Assembly (NCBI RefSeq): GCF_024462775.1
Contig: NZ_JANGCE010000002.1
Coordinates: 1 to 64,000 of the forward strand
Direction of reading: 5' to 3'
Length of the DNA: 64,000 nucleotides
From: Butyricicoccus faecihominis
GTDB lineage: Bacteria; Bacillota; Clostridia; Oscillospirales; Butyricicoccaceae
Shown: one piece after another, positions 1 to 8,501 of the stretch
Layout: the number at the start of each line of letters is the position of its first letter
Numbering within the stretch: position 1 is the first letter of the stretch
Program-made: the position numbers and the translations under genes
The notes under the pieces: generated by a model
The model's input: the letters and a program-made list of their open reading frames with translations, nothing else
Told to the model about the DNA's origin: nothing
Database searches by the model: none

Positions 1-22
1 GGCGGGCCTATCATGGCCCGCC
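1..22. terminator. GC-rich hairpin at the window edge
   Basis: The inverted repeat GGCGGGCC / GGCCCGCC has an 8-bp stem around a 6-base loop, just beyond the stop of the leftward XRE gene. There is no clear T-run inside the window, so a terminator is only plausible. Confidence 0.3.
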
Positions 23-40
23 GCCTGCCGCGGTCGGTCG

Positions 41-283
41 TTATCTGATTTCCTGCTCAAGGGAGTTCATGGCCGGCGTGTCAAAAAACTCGCCCAGCGT
101 GATGTCGAGCCCATCGCAGATCTTTTTGATCGTCACGACGCCCGGGTTGTCGCTTCTGCCATACAGTACGTTTTTGACCGTGGAAGGCGGCACAGCGGAC
201 AATTCCGCCAGCCGGTTGATCGAGATGTGCCGCTCCTTGCACAATTCTACGATTCTGGCAGCTACGGTGTCTCTGGTATTCAT
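41..283 (-). CDS. Small XRE-family helix-turn-helix regulator
   Basis: This 80-residue protein is almost entirely one Cro/C1-type helix-turn-helix domain. The N-terminal helix is followed by the recognition region around INRLAELSAVPPSTVKNVL (residues about 22-40) and by the usual IKKICDGLDITLGEFF ending. It is expected to bind DNA as a dimer. An AGGAGG ribosome binding site lies about 8 bases before the ATG. The gene is divergent from the nitroreductase gene at 494, so it could control that promoter, but nothing in the sequence proves this. The family call is firm; the target is unknown. Confidence 0.85.
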   Translation of the reverse strand: MNTRDTVAARIVELCKERHISINRLAELSAVPPSTVKNVLYGRSDNPGVVTIKKICDGLDITLGEFFDTPAMNSLEQEIR

Positions 284-419
284 GTCTTTATCCTCCTGCT
301 CTTCCTTTTATAATTTTACTGAAAAGGGAGATCAAAAGTAGGCTATATATAATCTAGCGTATTATGTTGGCATGACTTGCATTGGACGTGTCGTAAAATG
401 AAATTTCCTGTTCCTCTCC

Positions 420-448
420 TTGCATTGCCCGAACAGAGCGGCTATACT
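420..448 (+). promoter_or_regulatory. Sigma-70-type promoter for the nitroreductase-Sir2-SPL operon
   Basis: TTGCAT (420-425) and TATACT (443-448) are separated by 17 bases and lie about 45 bases upstream of the nitroreductase start. The match is good but not perfect. Confidence 0.5.
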
Positions 449-493
449 GTAGTTATCACGATATTTTTAAACAAAACCGAGGAGGTCACTGTC

Positions 494-1015
494 ATGAACG
501 AATTGATGCAGCTTATCCAATCGCGCCGTTCCACGCGCGCTTTCCAGCCCGAACTGCCCCCCAAGGAACAGGTGATGCAGCTGGTGGAGGCGGCGGAATG
601 GGCGCCTTCCGGCATGGGCAAATATCTTTGGCATTTCACCGTGGTCTACAGTGCGGAAAAATCGCTTCGTTTGGCGCGCGCGGTAGCCGAAGCGGATAAC
701 CGCGGGCCGGATTATAATTTTTACGGCGCGCCGGTCAACATCATCATTTCGTACAAGCGGGATGAAAACCACGCCTTTGTCGACGGCGCCGCCGCCATGG
801 AAAACTTGCTGCTGATGGCGACCGCGCTCGGCCTTGGCTCGTGCTGGATCAACCAGCTTCGCGTCACCTGCGATACCCCCGCCGTGCGTGCGCTGCTCAC
901 CGAATACGGCGTGCCGGCGGATCATATCGTCATCTGTTCCGCCGCGATCGGCTACATCGCAAAGGAGACCCCGGCAAAGCCCCGCAAGGAAGGTACCGTT
1001 ACGTTCACCGAGTAA
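494..1015 (+). CDS. Nitroreductase-family FMN oxidoreductase
   Basis: This 173-residue protein belongs to the nitroreductase superfamily, whose members use FMN and NAD(P)H to reduce nitro compounds, quinones or flavins. The FMN-binding RRSTRAF signature is at about residues 10-16 and a second typical segment, AAEWAPSGMGKYLWHF, follows at about 33-48. The ATG at 494 is chosen because AGGAGGT (480-486) lies 7 bases upstream; an open frame continues further upstream but has no ribosome binding site. The natural substrate cannot be told. It is followed 16 bases later by the Sir2 gene, which suggests one transcript from the promoter at 420-448. Confidence 0.85.
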   Translation: MNELMQLIQSRRSTRAFQPELPPKEQVMQLVEAAEWAPSGMGKYLWHFTVVYSAEKSLRLARAVAEADNRGPDYNFYGAPVNIIISYKRDENHAFVDGAAAMENLLLMATALGLGSCWINQLRVTCDTPAVRALLTEYGVPADHIVICSAAIGYIAKETPAKPRKEGTVTFTE

Positions 1016-1031
1016 AAAGGAGGCGTCCCTC

Positions 1032-1748
1032 ATGGAGGCACAGATAAAGCAGCTCAAGGAATGGATCGATCAGAGCGACAATATCGTTTTTTTCGGCGGC
1101 GCCGGCGTTTCAACGGAGAGCGGCATCCCGGATTTCCGCTCCGTAGACGGTCTTTATAATCAGCAGTACAAATACCCGCCCGAAACCATTTTGTCCCGCA
1201 CGTTTTTTGACGCGAATCCGGAGGAGTTCTACCGCTTTTACCGAAATAAAATGCTGGCGCTGGACGCGGCGCCAAACGCCGCGCATTTAAAGCTGGCCGA
1301 ATGGGAAAAGGCGGGCAAGCTTCGCGCCATCGTCACCCAAAACATAGACGGCCTGCACCAGAAGGCCGGATCCAAGGAAGTGCTGGAGCTGCACGGCTCG
1401 GTCCTGCGCAACTATTGCATGCGCTGCCGCAGGCCGTACGATGCGCGCGACATCGCCGCCGGCAAGGGCGTGCCGAAATGTGCATGCGGCGGCATGATCA
1501 AGCCCGATGTCGTTCTGTATGAGGAAAGCTTGGATTCCTATACGATGAACAAAAGCGTGGAATATATCCGCCGCGCGGACATACTGATCATTGGCGGCAC
1601 CTCGCTCGCGGTATACCCCGCCGCCGGACTGATCAATTACTACGGCGGGACCAAGCTGGTGCTCATCAATAAAACGCCGACGCCCGCCGACCGACGCGCC
1701 GATCTGGTGATCCACGGGCCGATCGGCGAAATCTTCTCGCAGCTGTGA
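1032..1748 (+). CDS. NAD-dependent protein deacylase, Sir2 family
   Basis: This 238-residue single-domain sirtuin removes acyl groups from lysine using NAD+, giving nicotinamide and O-acyl-ADP-ribose. Seen directly are GAGVSTESG (residues 23-31), QNID (103-106), the catalytic His121 and a zinc site made by Cys129, Cys132, Cys150 and Cys152. The Tyr-x-x-Arg pair typical of desuccinylases is not evident in the helix around residue 67, so a deacetylase like Thermotoga Sir2 is the better guess. The start at 1032 follows AAGGAGG (1017-1023). Its stop codon overlaps the GTG start of the next gene (GTGA), so the two are probably translationally coupled. Confidence 0.92.
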   Translation: MEAQIKQLKEWIDQSDNIVFFGGAGVSTESGIPDFRSVDGLYNQQYKYPPETILSRTFFDANPEEFYRFYRNKMLALDAAPNAAHLKLAEWEKAGKLRAIVTQNIDGLHQKAGSKEVLELHGSVLRNYCMRCRRPYDARDIAAGKGVPKCACGGMIKPDVVLYEESLDSYTMNKSVEYIRRADILIIGGTSLAVYPAAGLINYYGGTKLVLINKTPTPADRRADLVIHGPIGEIFSQL

Positions 1749-2629
1749 CCATCAGGGAAGTGCAGTGCGCCGCCGCGTGCCGCCGTTTAAAGCGAGACTT
1801 TCCCTACCGGTGGGATCTGAACCCTTATCGCGGCTGCGCGCACCGCTGCCAGTACTGCTTCGCGGTGTATTCGCACAAATATTTGGAATCCGCCTCGTTT
1901 TACGATGAGATCTTCGTCAAGACCAACATCGTACAAAGGCTGGAATACCAGCTTTCCCGGCCCGACTGGCCGCGCGAGGTGGTCAACATCGGCGGCATCA
2001 CGGACAGTTACCAGCCCGCCGAAGCAAAATACCGGCTGATGCCGGATATCCTTCGCTTACTGATCCGCTACCGCACGCCCTGCATCATCTCCACCAAGTC
2101 CGATCTCATCCTGCGCGATTTTGATCTGATCGACGAGCTTTCGCGAAAATCCTTCGTCATCATCGCTTCAACCATCACCACGGTGGACGAGGACCTGCGC
2201 CGCGTGCTGGAGCCGGGCGGCGCGTCCTCGGCGCGCCGTTTTGAAATGCTCCGCGCGTTTTCGCGAACAAAGGCCTGCACCGGCCTGCATATCATGCCCA
2301 TCATCCCCTACCTTACCGATGGACGCGATAACCTCGAAGGGCTGGCCGCCGCCGGCAAAGCAGCCGGCGTGCAGTATGTGCAGGCGGCCATCCTGTACCT
2401 GCGCGGCGGCACGCGACAGGTGTTTTTCGATTTTATCCGCCGCGAACGGCCCGCGCTTGCCGAAAAGCTGCGCCTGCTGTACGCCCCCGGCGCCGACCGA
2501 AAAGCGTACAAGGATAGTCTGTATCAAATGTTTTCCGCCGTCAAGAAAAAACATGGACTGACGGACGACTATGCCGCGATCATGCGCGACCGGCTGCCGC
2601 GTGAAAGCGAGCAGCTTTCGCTTTTTTAG
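1745..2629 (+). CDS. Radical SAM protein of the SPL (spore photoproduct lyase-like) family
   Basis: This 294-residue radical SAM enzyme carries CAHRCQYC near residue 31 (CX3CX2C, for a 4Fe-4S cluster and S-adenosylmethionine). It is preceded by NPYRGC, the signature of the SplB-like/Rv2578c group. True spore photoproduct lyase repairs thymine dimers in spores; most members of this wider group have no known substrate. The GTG start at 1745 overlaps the Sir2 stop by four bases, and the upstream frame gives no better start. The nitroreductase, Sir2 and radical SAM grouping hints at a redox or NAD-linked repair role, but that is inference. The family call is strong. Confidence 0.85.
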   Translation: MTIREVQCAAACRRLKRDFPYRWDLNPYRGCAHRCQYCFAVYSHKYLESASFYDEIFVKTNIVQRLEYQLSRPDWPREVVNIGGITDSYQPAEAKYRLMPDILRLLIRYRTPCIISTKSDLILRDFDLIDELSRKSFVIIASTITTVDEDLRRVLEPGGASSARRFEMLRAFSRTKACTGLHIMPIIPYLTDGRDNLEGLAAAGKAAGVQYVQAAILYLRGGTRQVFFDFIRRERPALAEKLRLLYAPGADRKAYKDSLYQMFSAVKKKHGLTDDYAAIMRDRLPRESEQLSLF

Positions 2630-2694
2630 CGCGGTATGATTTTTCTTCCTCCCGGCCATACTAAGGGCACAGAAACGTAGAAGGAGGAAGAAAA

Positions 2695-2910
2695 ATGATC
2701 GCAGATAAGATCGCGCTGATCCTCGCCATTATCGGCGGGCTGAACTGGGGGAGCATCGGCCTGTTCGGCTTTGACTTGGTAGCCGCCCTGTTCGGCGGCC
2801 CCGCCACCATCATGAGCCGCATCATCTACGGCTTGGTCGGTCTGGCCGCCGTTTGGTGCATTTCCCTGCTCTTCCGAGAAGACCGAGCGGAGCACCGCCA
2901 CGCCTCCTAA
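2695..2910 (+). CDS. DUF378 small membrane protein (YuzA-like)
   Basis: This 71-residue protein has two transmembrane helices (about residues 5-27 and 40-62). The conserved GLNWGSIGLFGFDLVAALFG block between and within them is diagnostic of DUF378. The function of the family is unknown; it is a common small inner-membrane protein of Firmicutes. An AAGGAGG site precedes the ATG, and a strong terminator follows at 2920-2958. It may be read with the SPL gene 66 bases upstream or from its own promoter. Confidence 0.85.
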   Translation: MIADKIALILAIIGGLNWGSIGLFGFDLVAALFGGPATIMSRIIYGLVGLAAVWCISLLFREDRAEHRHAS

Positions 2911-2919
2911 AAGGCAAAG

Positions 2920-2958
2920 AAAAGAGCGTATCCGTCCTTTTTTCGGATACGCTCTTTT
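2920..2958. terminator. Bidirectional intrinsic terminator
   Basis: The stem AAAAGAGCGTATCCG (2920-2934) pairs with CGGATACGCTCTTTT (2944-2958) and has A-rich and T-rich flanks. It sits between converging genes (DUF378 rightward, metY leftward) and can end both. Confidence 0.9.
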
Positions 2959-2974
2959 TTATTGGGATATGGCT

Positions 2975-4270
2975 TTAATCCGCCAGCGCCTGCTTGAGAT
3001 CGGCTAGAATATCGCGGATATTTTCAATGCCAATGGACAGACGGACCGTGCCGGGGCGGATTCCCTGCTCGGCCAGCTCGGCTTCGGTCAACTGGCCGTG
3101 GGTCGTGGTCGCCGGGTGAATGACAAGGCTTTTCGCGTCCGCCACATTGGCGAGCAGCGAAAACAGCTGCAGCCGGTCGATGAACGCCTGCGCTTCCTTT
3201 GCGCCGCCCTTGATATCAAAGGTAAATATCGATCCCGCGCCATGGGGGAAATACCGCTCATACAGCGCGCGGTACGGGCTGTCCGGCAACGAAGGATGAT
3301 TGACGCGCGCAACCTTCGGATGATCCTTTAAAAATTCGACCACCGAGATCGCGTTCTCCACATGGCGCTCTACGCGGAGCGAAAGCGTTTCCAGCCCTTG
3401 CAGAAGCAGAAAGGCGTTGAACGGCGAGATTACCGCGCCCGTATCGCGCAACAGGATGGCGCGCAGATAAGTGACAAACGCCGCCGGACCGGCCGCGTCC
3501 GCAAACACCATGCCGTGGTAGCTCGGATTGGGCTCGCTGAGTGCGGGGAATTTGCCGGAGGCCTTCCAATCGAACGCGCCGCCCTCTACGATCACGCCGC
3601 CAAGCGAAGTGCCGTGCCCGCCGATGAATTTCGTCGCCGAGTGGATGACGATATCCGCGCCGTGCTCGATCGGGCGAAGCAGATAAGGCGTTGCAAAGGT
3701 CGAATCGACCACAAACGGCACGCCATGCGCGTGTGCGACCGCCGCGACAGAATCCAGATCAACCAGATTGGAATTTGGGTTGCCCAGTGTTTCGCAGAAT
3801 AAAAGCTTGGTATTCGGCCGGATCGCGGCGGCAAAATTCTTTGGTTCGTCCGGGTCGACAAAAGTAGTCTCGATGCCGTAAGCGGGCAGCGTTTGCGCCA
3901 GTAGGTTGTAGGTGCCGCCGTAAATCGTCTTCGCGGCGACGATATGCCCGCCGCCCGCGGCCAGACCCTGCAAGGCATACGCGACGGCCGCCGCACCGGA
4001 AGCGACCGCGAGCGCCGCCGCGCCGCCTTCCAGCGCAGCCATGCGCTTTTCAAACACGTCCTGTGTTGAATTATTCAGGCGGCCGTAAATATTGCCCGCG
4101 TCCGAAAGGTCGAACCGCGCCGCCGCGTGCGCGCAGTCGCGGAATACATAGGAAGTGGTTTGATAGATCGGCACCGCGCGCGCATCGCTCGCGGGGTCGG
4201 GGCTCTCCTGCCCGATATGCAGCTGCTTGGTCTCAAACGCCCAGTTCTCGGTGTTCTGTATCTTTTCCAT
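2975..4270 (-). CDS. metY: O-acetylhomoserine sulfhydrylase (aminocarboxypropyltransferase)
   Basis: This 431-residue, Cys/Met-metabolism PLP-dependent enzyme makes homocysteine (or methionine) from O-acetylhomoserine and sulfide (or methanethiol). The length fits MetY (about 430) rather than the shorter MetB and MetC. The family blocks are clear: [12 protein letters not shown] near the N-terminus, the PLP lysine in [10 protein letters not shown], and the C-terminal RLSIGIE. The ATG at 4270 is chosen because a GGAG-type site lies about 10 bases upstream; a longer frame exists but would start inside the leader. It is a single gene with its own promoter (4426-4454) and a possible leader peptide (4327-4383). 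No SAM riboswitch or T-box could be recognised in the short leader. Confidence 0.92.
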   Translation of the reverse strand: MEKIQNTENWAFETKQLHIGQESPDPASDARAVPIYQTTSYVFRDCAHAAARFDLSDAGNIYGRLNNSTQDVFEKRMAALEGGAAALAVASGAAAVAYALQGLAAGGGHIVAAKTIYGGTYNLLAQTLPAYGIETTFVDPDEPKNFAAAIRPNTKLLFCETLGNPNSNLVDLDSVAAVAHAHGVPFVVDSTFATPYLLRPIEHGADIVIHSATKFIGGHGTSLGGVIVEGGAFDWKASGKFPALSEPNPSYHGMVFADAAGPAAFVTYLRAILLRDTGAVISPFNAFLLLQGLETLSLRVERHVENAISVVEFLKDHPKVARVNHPSLPDSPYRALYERYFPHGAGSIFTFDIKGGAKEAQAFIDRLQLFSLLANVADAKSLVIHPATTTHGQLTEAELAEQGIRPGTVRLSIGIENIRDILADLKQALAD

Positions 4271-4326
4271 GATGATAAATCTCCTTTTTACTCGTTTTGC
4301 TTTCGTTTCCCTTGTAAAAAGCAGCT

Positions 4327-4383
4327 TCACATTCGCCCAAACCGAAAATTGGCGCGCAGCAGCTCTTCAAATAGATAATTCAT
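4327..4383 (-). CDS. Possible 18-residue leader peptide upstream of metY
   Basis: The frame ATG...TGA lies between the metY promoter and the metY start, and encodes [19 protein letters not shown] weak GAGG lies about 9 bases before the ATG. It is the only small frame placed correctly on this transcript. It has no Cys and only one internal Met, so it is not a plain amino-acid attenuator. A real peptide is plausible but unproven. Confidence 0.35.
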   Translation of the reverse strand: MNYLFEELLRANFRFGRM

Positions 4384-4425
4384 GGCCGCGCCTCAATTCA
4401 TATTATTTAAATAGGATTTATGGGA

Positions 4426-4454
4426 ATTATACCGTACCTTGCCTTCCCTGTCAA
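4426..4454 (-). promoter_or_regulatory. Sigma-70 promoter of metY
   Basis: Reading leftward, TTGACA (4454-4449) and TATAAT (4431-4426) are separated by exactly 17 bases, which is a consensus match. The expected transcript carries a leader of about 150 bases before metY. Confidence 0.8.
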
Positions 4455-4480
4455 GTTCTTTTCAAAAGAAAAGAAAAGAA

Positions 4481-4704
4481 AAAAGGGGGCTGTAAAAAAA
4501 CTGTTGCAAAATAGAAGAGTACCCAAATGTCATTCTGAACGAAGTGAAGAATCTCGCGCGAACGCGCGTTCCCAGCGTAACTTCCGCGCGTTGGCACGAG
4601 ATTCTTCGTCGCTTCGCTCCTCAGAATGACAAAATTGGTAGCATTCTTCGCTTTGCAACAGTTTTCTATTCATTTGTGAAAATTTATTCTACAGACCCTT
4701 TTTT
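4481..4704. repeat. 224-bp palindromic MITE-like element
   Basis: The outer ends are imperfect inverted repeats: AAAAGGGGGCTGTA (4481-4494) against TACAGACCCTTTTT (4690-4703). Inside them AAACTGTTGCAAA (about 4498-4510) is mirrored by TTTGCAACAGTTT (about 4653-4665). Further in, GTCATTCTGAACGAAG (from 4529) is mirrored by GCTCCTCAGAATGAC (to about 4630), with GAATCTCG / CGAGATTC nested within. There is no reading frame of any size. Nested terminal repeats with a non-coding core suggest a non-autonomous transposable element or a large structured RNA. No clear target-site duplication can be read because both flanks are A/T runs. Confidence 0.6.
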
Positions 4705-4709
4705 CGCAC

Positions 4710-5768
4710 TCAATTCAGGCTGTCCAACAGCTCGGTCAGGCTTGGGTTATAGCCGTTTTGGATGTAAAAATGGGCAAAGGCGTTGGCAAACGCCACACGG
4801 TCGCCGTCCTCCATGCCCATGACCGCGGCAAAGCACGAGGCGGCGTTAAAATTATCGCCCGCGCCGGTCGATATCTTCGGTTCTTCCACAAAATCCGTCG
4901 CAAGCCGGGTCACACCGCGCGCGGTCAGCAGCAGGCTGTCGCGCAGGGTGTGAACGAGCACCTCGTCAATCCCATACTTGCCGCGCAGCGCGTTTGCGAT
5001 ATCCTCGATCTCCCCCGCGCTGTTCAGCACAGCGGCGGATACGGTAAGCGCTTCGTTTTCGTTCAGGCTTAAAACGGCGGTGCGTTTTTCGGCAAAGCCG
5101 CCGATCAGGCGCAGCACCGCGTCGATCTGCTCCGCCGTTTTGCGGGACACGTCGCACAAGTCGAAAAACGCAAACCGCGTCTTATCCGTAGAATCAAGCG
5201 CTTTTAGCGCGTGCCGCCATAGATTGTGCGAAAAGGATAGTTCGCTCCAGTTGACCAGCGCGATCAGATCGGCCCCTTCGAAAAGCGCGGGCGCGCGGCC
5301 GTCCGTCGCGTCCAGCACGGTTTGCCAAGGGTCGCCCGGCAGCGTGCAATCTGCCGCGAGCATGACCTTGCCGTCCTGAAACTCCATGCAGGTGGATTGC
5401 CCCGAGGGGGCGAACGGGTAAAGCGTGCACGGCATGCGGCGGAACGGCTCTTCCACCGCCCCGTCGCCCAGCATGCCGATGCAGCTCACATCCAGCCCCA
5501 GACCGCCCGCGCCGCGCGACAAAAACGGCAGGTTGCCGCCGAGCTGGCGCGCCTCCACTTTCAATTCGACCGAGCAGCTCTTTTCCGCCTTGCCGACCAA
5601 AAACTCGCCGAACTGTCGGATGGTATCGAACGGCTGCGCGGGCGTATCCGCCGTAGCGGCCTGCCGAAGCGGGCGCACGATCAGATCCGTAAACCCGTCA
5701 AACCCAACGGTAAGCTTTTTCCGCGCGATCTCGGCCCGCCGTTCCAGCAGGCCGTCAAAGCGGCTCAC
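4710..5768 (-). CDS. PfkB-family carbohydrate kinase
   Basis: This 352-residue ribokinase-fold sugar kinase shows the C-terminal PfkB signature STGAGDNFNA near residue 304, whose Asp is the catalytic base, and a Gly-rich RQLGGNLPF sugar-site segment near residue 73. It would phosphorylate a sugar with ATP in the cytoplasm. Its GTG start overlaps the stop of the NagB-like gene by four bases (GTGA), so it is the last gene of the sugar operon that begins at 13495. The N-terminal 40 residues are longer than usual. The substrate is unknown; the context points to the sugar imported by the adjacent ABC system. Confidence 0.8.
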   Translation of the reverse strand: MSRFDGLLERRAEIARKKLTVGFDGFTDLIVRPLRQAATADTPAQPFDTIRQFGEFLVGKAEKSCSVELKVEARQLGGNLPFLSRGAGGLGLDVSCIGMLGDGAVEEPFRRMPCTLYPFAPSGQSTCMEFQDGKVMLAADCTLPGDPWQTVLDATDGRAPALFEGADLIALVNWSELSFSHNLWRHALKALDSTDKTRFAFFDLCDVSRKTAEQIDAVLRLIGGFAEKRTAVLSLNENEALTVSAAVLNSAGEIEDIANALRGKYGIDEVLVHTLRDSLLLTARGVTRLATDFVEEPKISTGAGDNFNAASCFAAVMGMEDGDRVAFANAFAHFYIQNGYNPSLTELLDSLN

Positions 5769-6487
5769 AGCCGGGCAGCGGCCGCTTCATCCACCACAAC
5801 GTAGCAGTTCGGGTGGTTTTGCAGCACGCTGGCGGGCACACGGTTGGTCACCTCGCCGCGCACCGCTTTTTCGATGATCTCCGCCTTGTGCGCGCCGTTC
5901 GCGATTAGAATAACCTTTTTTGCCGCCATGATCTGGGCGATGCCCTGCGAGATGCCGTATTCCGGGTGGAACTTCTCGCCGAAATACTTGGTCATGACCC
6001 GCTTGGTCGTATCGGACAGCGGAATGATATGGGCGTTCAGTCCAAAATCAACGCCATCCTCGTTAAAGCCCAGATGCCCGTTCATACCGATGCCGAGCAC
6101 CGATACGTCCAGCGGACCATAGGAGACGATATAAGCGTCGAGAGCCCGGCGCTCGGCTTCGATATCTTCCGCCTTGCCGTTGATGATATGCAGATCGAGA
6201 AACGGCTTTTGGAGACGGCTCAAAAACTCCGCGCGGTTGAACAGGCCGCAGGAGCCCTCGTCCTCATTCGACAGCCCCACCCACTCGTCCAGCGAAACAT
6301 AGCGCGCCCGCGCGATATCGACCTCGCCCGCGTTGACCAGATCGGCGAAGGCGTGCACCATGCCGCGCGGCGTATCGCCGCCCGGAAAGCTGATAAGCGC
6401 CTGCGGGTTCTCGCGCACGCTGTCCGCGGCGAGCGCGGCGGCGCGCGCGCTCATTTCCTCGTAATCCTTGCAAACAATAATTTTCAC
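5765..6487 (-). CDS. Glucosamine-6-phosphate deaminase-like sugar-phosphate isomerase (NagB family)
   Basis: This 240-residue NagB/RpiA-fold protein has SLDEWVGL (residues 65-72, with the Asp-Glu pair), LGIGMNGHLGFNE (131-143) with the ring-opening His138 and Glu143, and a phosphate-site segment SFPGGDTPRG (33-42). True NagB converts glucosamine-6-phosphate to fructose-6-phosphate and ammonia. No NagA deacetylase is nearby, and the gene is coupled to a PfkB kinase. A free amino sugar phosphorylated in the cytoplasm, or a related non-amino sugar phosphate, is therefore possible. It has a good ribosome binding site 13 bases after the preceding gene. Confidence 0.75.
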   Translation of the reverse strand: MKIIVCKDYEEMSARAAALAADSVRENPQALISFPGGDTPRGMVHAFADLVNAGEVDIARARYVSLDEWVGLSNEDEGSCGLFNRAEFLSRLQKPFLDLHIINGKAEDIEAERRALDAYIVSYGPLDVSVLGIGMNGHLGFNEDGVDFGLNAHIIPLSDTTKRVMTKYFGEKFHPEYGISQGIAQIMAAKKVILIANGAHKAEIIEKAVRGEVTNRVPASVLQNHPNCYVVVDEAAAARL

Positions 6488-6500
6488 CGAATATTCCTCC

Positions 6501-7400
6501 TCAGTCGATGATATGGATATCGCGCAGGTAATTCAGATTGCGTTTGGCCGAAGCGAAAGCCTGCGCCGTCGTGGCGCGCGGCATGTCGGATTCGACCACC
6601 GCGATGCCTGAAAAACCGATATCGTCCATCGCCTTCTTCACTTCTTTAAAATCGATGATGCCGTCCGGCAGGTCGCACATCACGTTAATATCGAACGCGG
6701 TATCCGAATCGATATGCTCCTCCATAACCTTTTTGTACACCGCGCCGTCCACCTGTTTGAAGTGCAGGTAGGCGATACGGCTGACAAAGCGGCGCATAAA
6801 ATTGGGCGCCGACGGATCGCCGGGCTGGCCGTTACCGTTGTCATAGGCGTGGTGGCCCGTATCAAAGCAGAGGTTCAGGCCGGTATAGTCCATCAGGCGG
6901 ACGATCTCCTCCTCGTACTCGATCATGGTCTTGATATGCGGATGATAGACCACCTCGATGCCGAACTCGTTTTTGGTATACTCGCCCATGTCGCGGATCT
7001 TGCCCAAAAACGCGTTCCACACGGCGGCGTCCATATCCTTCTTCTTCTCGCTGTACAGGCCCACGTCGGATTCGTCCATCGTCACCAGATACTTGGCGCC
7101 CAGCGCGTTCAGGCGCTTGCACAGCGCTTCGACGCGCGGGCGGAAATCGGCAAAGGACGCGCCCTGATCAAATTGATAACAGGCCGTGCCCGCGCATACC
7201 GCAAGGCCGCGCTTTTGCAGCTCTTCCCGCAGCTTTGCTTCATCGGTCGGCAGATAGCCGTCCGGGCCCAGCTCCAAAGCCTTATAGCCCGCCTCGGCCG
7301 CCTGATCGAGAAACACCTCATACGGCGTGCCCGAGGGCGTGCCGTCGGCGTACCAAACGCCCCAAGAGCAGGGCGCGGTCGCGATCTTTACATGACTCAT
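6501..7400 (-). CDS. Sugar-phosphate isomerase/epimerase, xylose-isomerase-like TIM barrel
   Basis: This 299-residue AP-endonuclease-2/xylose-isomerase-like barrel resembles IolE/IolI inosose dehydratases and isomerases. Candidate metal-binding positions are the Glu in ALELGPDGY near residue 43, VVYHPHIKT (His), CFDTGHHAYD and the late VVESDMPR (Glu). It acts in the cytoplasm, probably on a keto-sugar made by the Gfo/Idh dehydrogenase encoded just upstream. Such pairs are known to isomerise or cleave 3-keto sugars and glycosides. It is not the inositol-pathway IolE of this window, which is at 39948-40847 and sits among iol genes. The exact reaction is unknown. Confidence 0.7.
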   Translation of the reverse strand: MSHVKIATAPCSWGVWYADGTPSGTPYEVFLDQAAEAGYKALELGPDGYLPTDEAKLREELQKRGLAVCAGTACYQFDQGASFADFRPRVEALCKRLNALGAKYLVTMDESDVGLYSEKKKDMDAAVWNAFLGKIRDMGEYTKNEFGIEVVYHPHIKTMIEYEEEIVRLMDYTGLNLCFDTGHHAYDNGNGQPGDPSAPNFMRRFVSRIAYLHFKQVDGAVYKKVMEEHIDSDTAFDINVMCDLPDGIIDFKEVKKAMDDIGFSGIAVVESDMPRATTAQAFASAKRNLNYLRDIHIID

Positions 7401-7412
7401 ATCCGTTTCTCC

Positions 7413-8501
7413 TTATCCCTTCTGCTCTTTCATCACGCGGATGATCTCGCGGAACAGCACGAGATCCGCCACGGCGTCCTCCAGATTGGTCTTGGGCTGC
7501 TTGCCGGTCTCGATGCATTCGGCCAAAAGCTTGAGTTCGGTGTGGAACGCATCGTGGAAGTCGGGGCCGTAGGTGGTAGTCTTGGTATCGGCGTCGTTCG
7601 ATTCGGTCACCTGCACCGCCGCCGGCTGATAGCGCAGATAGGGCGTTTCGTACTTGACCAGCACCTTGCGCGTCTTCTGGAACACCTCAATCGCGGCGTC
7701 AAACTGTACGATGTTCTGGTTGTTGACCAGCTCGTATGTACCGAGGAAACCGTCCTCGAACTCCATCACGATAACGACCTGCTCTCCGTTCGCGGCGGTC
7801 GTGACCGAATGGATCTTCTTCGGCACGCCGAACAGCTCGCGCACGGCGGCGAAGGAGTGGCAGCCAAGGCCGGTCATCATCTGATAGGTGGTGCGCATCT
7901 CGTCGGTCGCGTCCGCGCCGATCGCGCGGTCCAGATGCTGGCGGCGGCGCGCGCCGCCCTCTTTTATGACCTCAGCGGGCACATCGCTCGGATAGAAGAT
8001 CGGTCTCGTCTGACCGATAAAGAACGGCGCTTCAAGGATGATGTCGCGGAAGCGCAAATATTCGGTCTTCATGGGCTTTTCGGTCAAGATCTCCTTGGCC
8101 TTTAGGTACGGCCCCGCATAGCGGCGCATGTATCCCACCATGACGATCTGATCCGGGTACTGCTTCTTCAGTTCGATCAGCTCGTTCAGCTCGTCCAGAC
8201 ACAGCGTGACCGGCTTTTCCACAAACACGTGCTTGCCCGCCTTTAACGCGCGCGCGGCGTATTCGCCGTGGTACTGGTCGGGCGACAGAATGAGCACCGC
8301 GTCGATATCCGCTTTTTCGATCAGCTCGATCGCGTCCAGATAAGTATCCTTGATGTGGTATTTCTTCGCGATAAAATTAACCAGCGAGGGCGCGACGTCG
8401 GAAACCGCCGTCACCTCATATTGCTCGCACATATCCTGTAGGATCGGCAGGTGCATGCACTGGGAAACCTCGCCCAGACCGATAACGCCAATTTTAATCA
8501 T
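7413..8501 (-). CDS. Gfo/Idh/MocA-family NAD(P)-dependent oxidoreductase
   Basis: This 362-residue protein has an N-terminal Rossmann domain (GVIGLGEVSQ, residues 5-14) and the family hallmark FVEKPVTL near residue 92, whose Lys acts in hydride transfer. A C-terminal alpha/beta substrate domain follows. Members oxidise or reduce one hydroxyl of a sugar or polyol. Its ATG overlaps the stop of the DUF624 gene (ATGA), and it is followed 13 bases later by the TIM-barrel gene, so the two probably act in sequence. The substrate is not predictable. Confidence 0.85.
   Translation of the reverse strand: MIKIGVIGLGEVSQCMHLPILQDMCEQYEVTAVSDVAPSLVNFIAKKYHIKDTYLDAIELIEKADIDAVLILSPDQYHGEYAARALKAGKHVFVEKPVTLCLDELNELIELKKQYPDQIVMVGYMRRYAGPYLKAKEILTEKPMKTEYLRFRDIILEAPFFIGQTRPIFYPSDVPAEVIKEGGARRRQHLDRAIGADATDEMRTTYQMMTGLGCHSFAAVRELFGVPKKIHSVTTAANGEQVVIVMEFEDGFLGTYELVNNQNIVQFDAAIEVFQKTRKVLVKYETPYLRYQPAAVQVTESNDADTKTTTYGPDFHDAFHTELKLLAECIETGKQPKTNLEDAVADLVLFREIIRVMKEQKG

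Noticed and set aside
834-1031. N-terminal extension of the Sir2 protein
   Set aside because: This part of the frame overlaps the nitroreductase gene. The ATG at 1032 has a strong ribosome binding site and gives a normal sirtuin length.
4271-4480. SAM riboswitch or T-box upstream of metY
   Set aside because: The leader is short, and none of the conserved stems or the T-box sequence could be found. Only a promoter and a small frame are visible.
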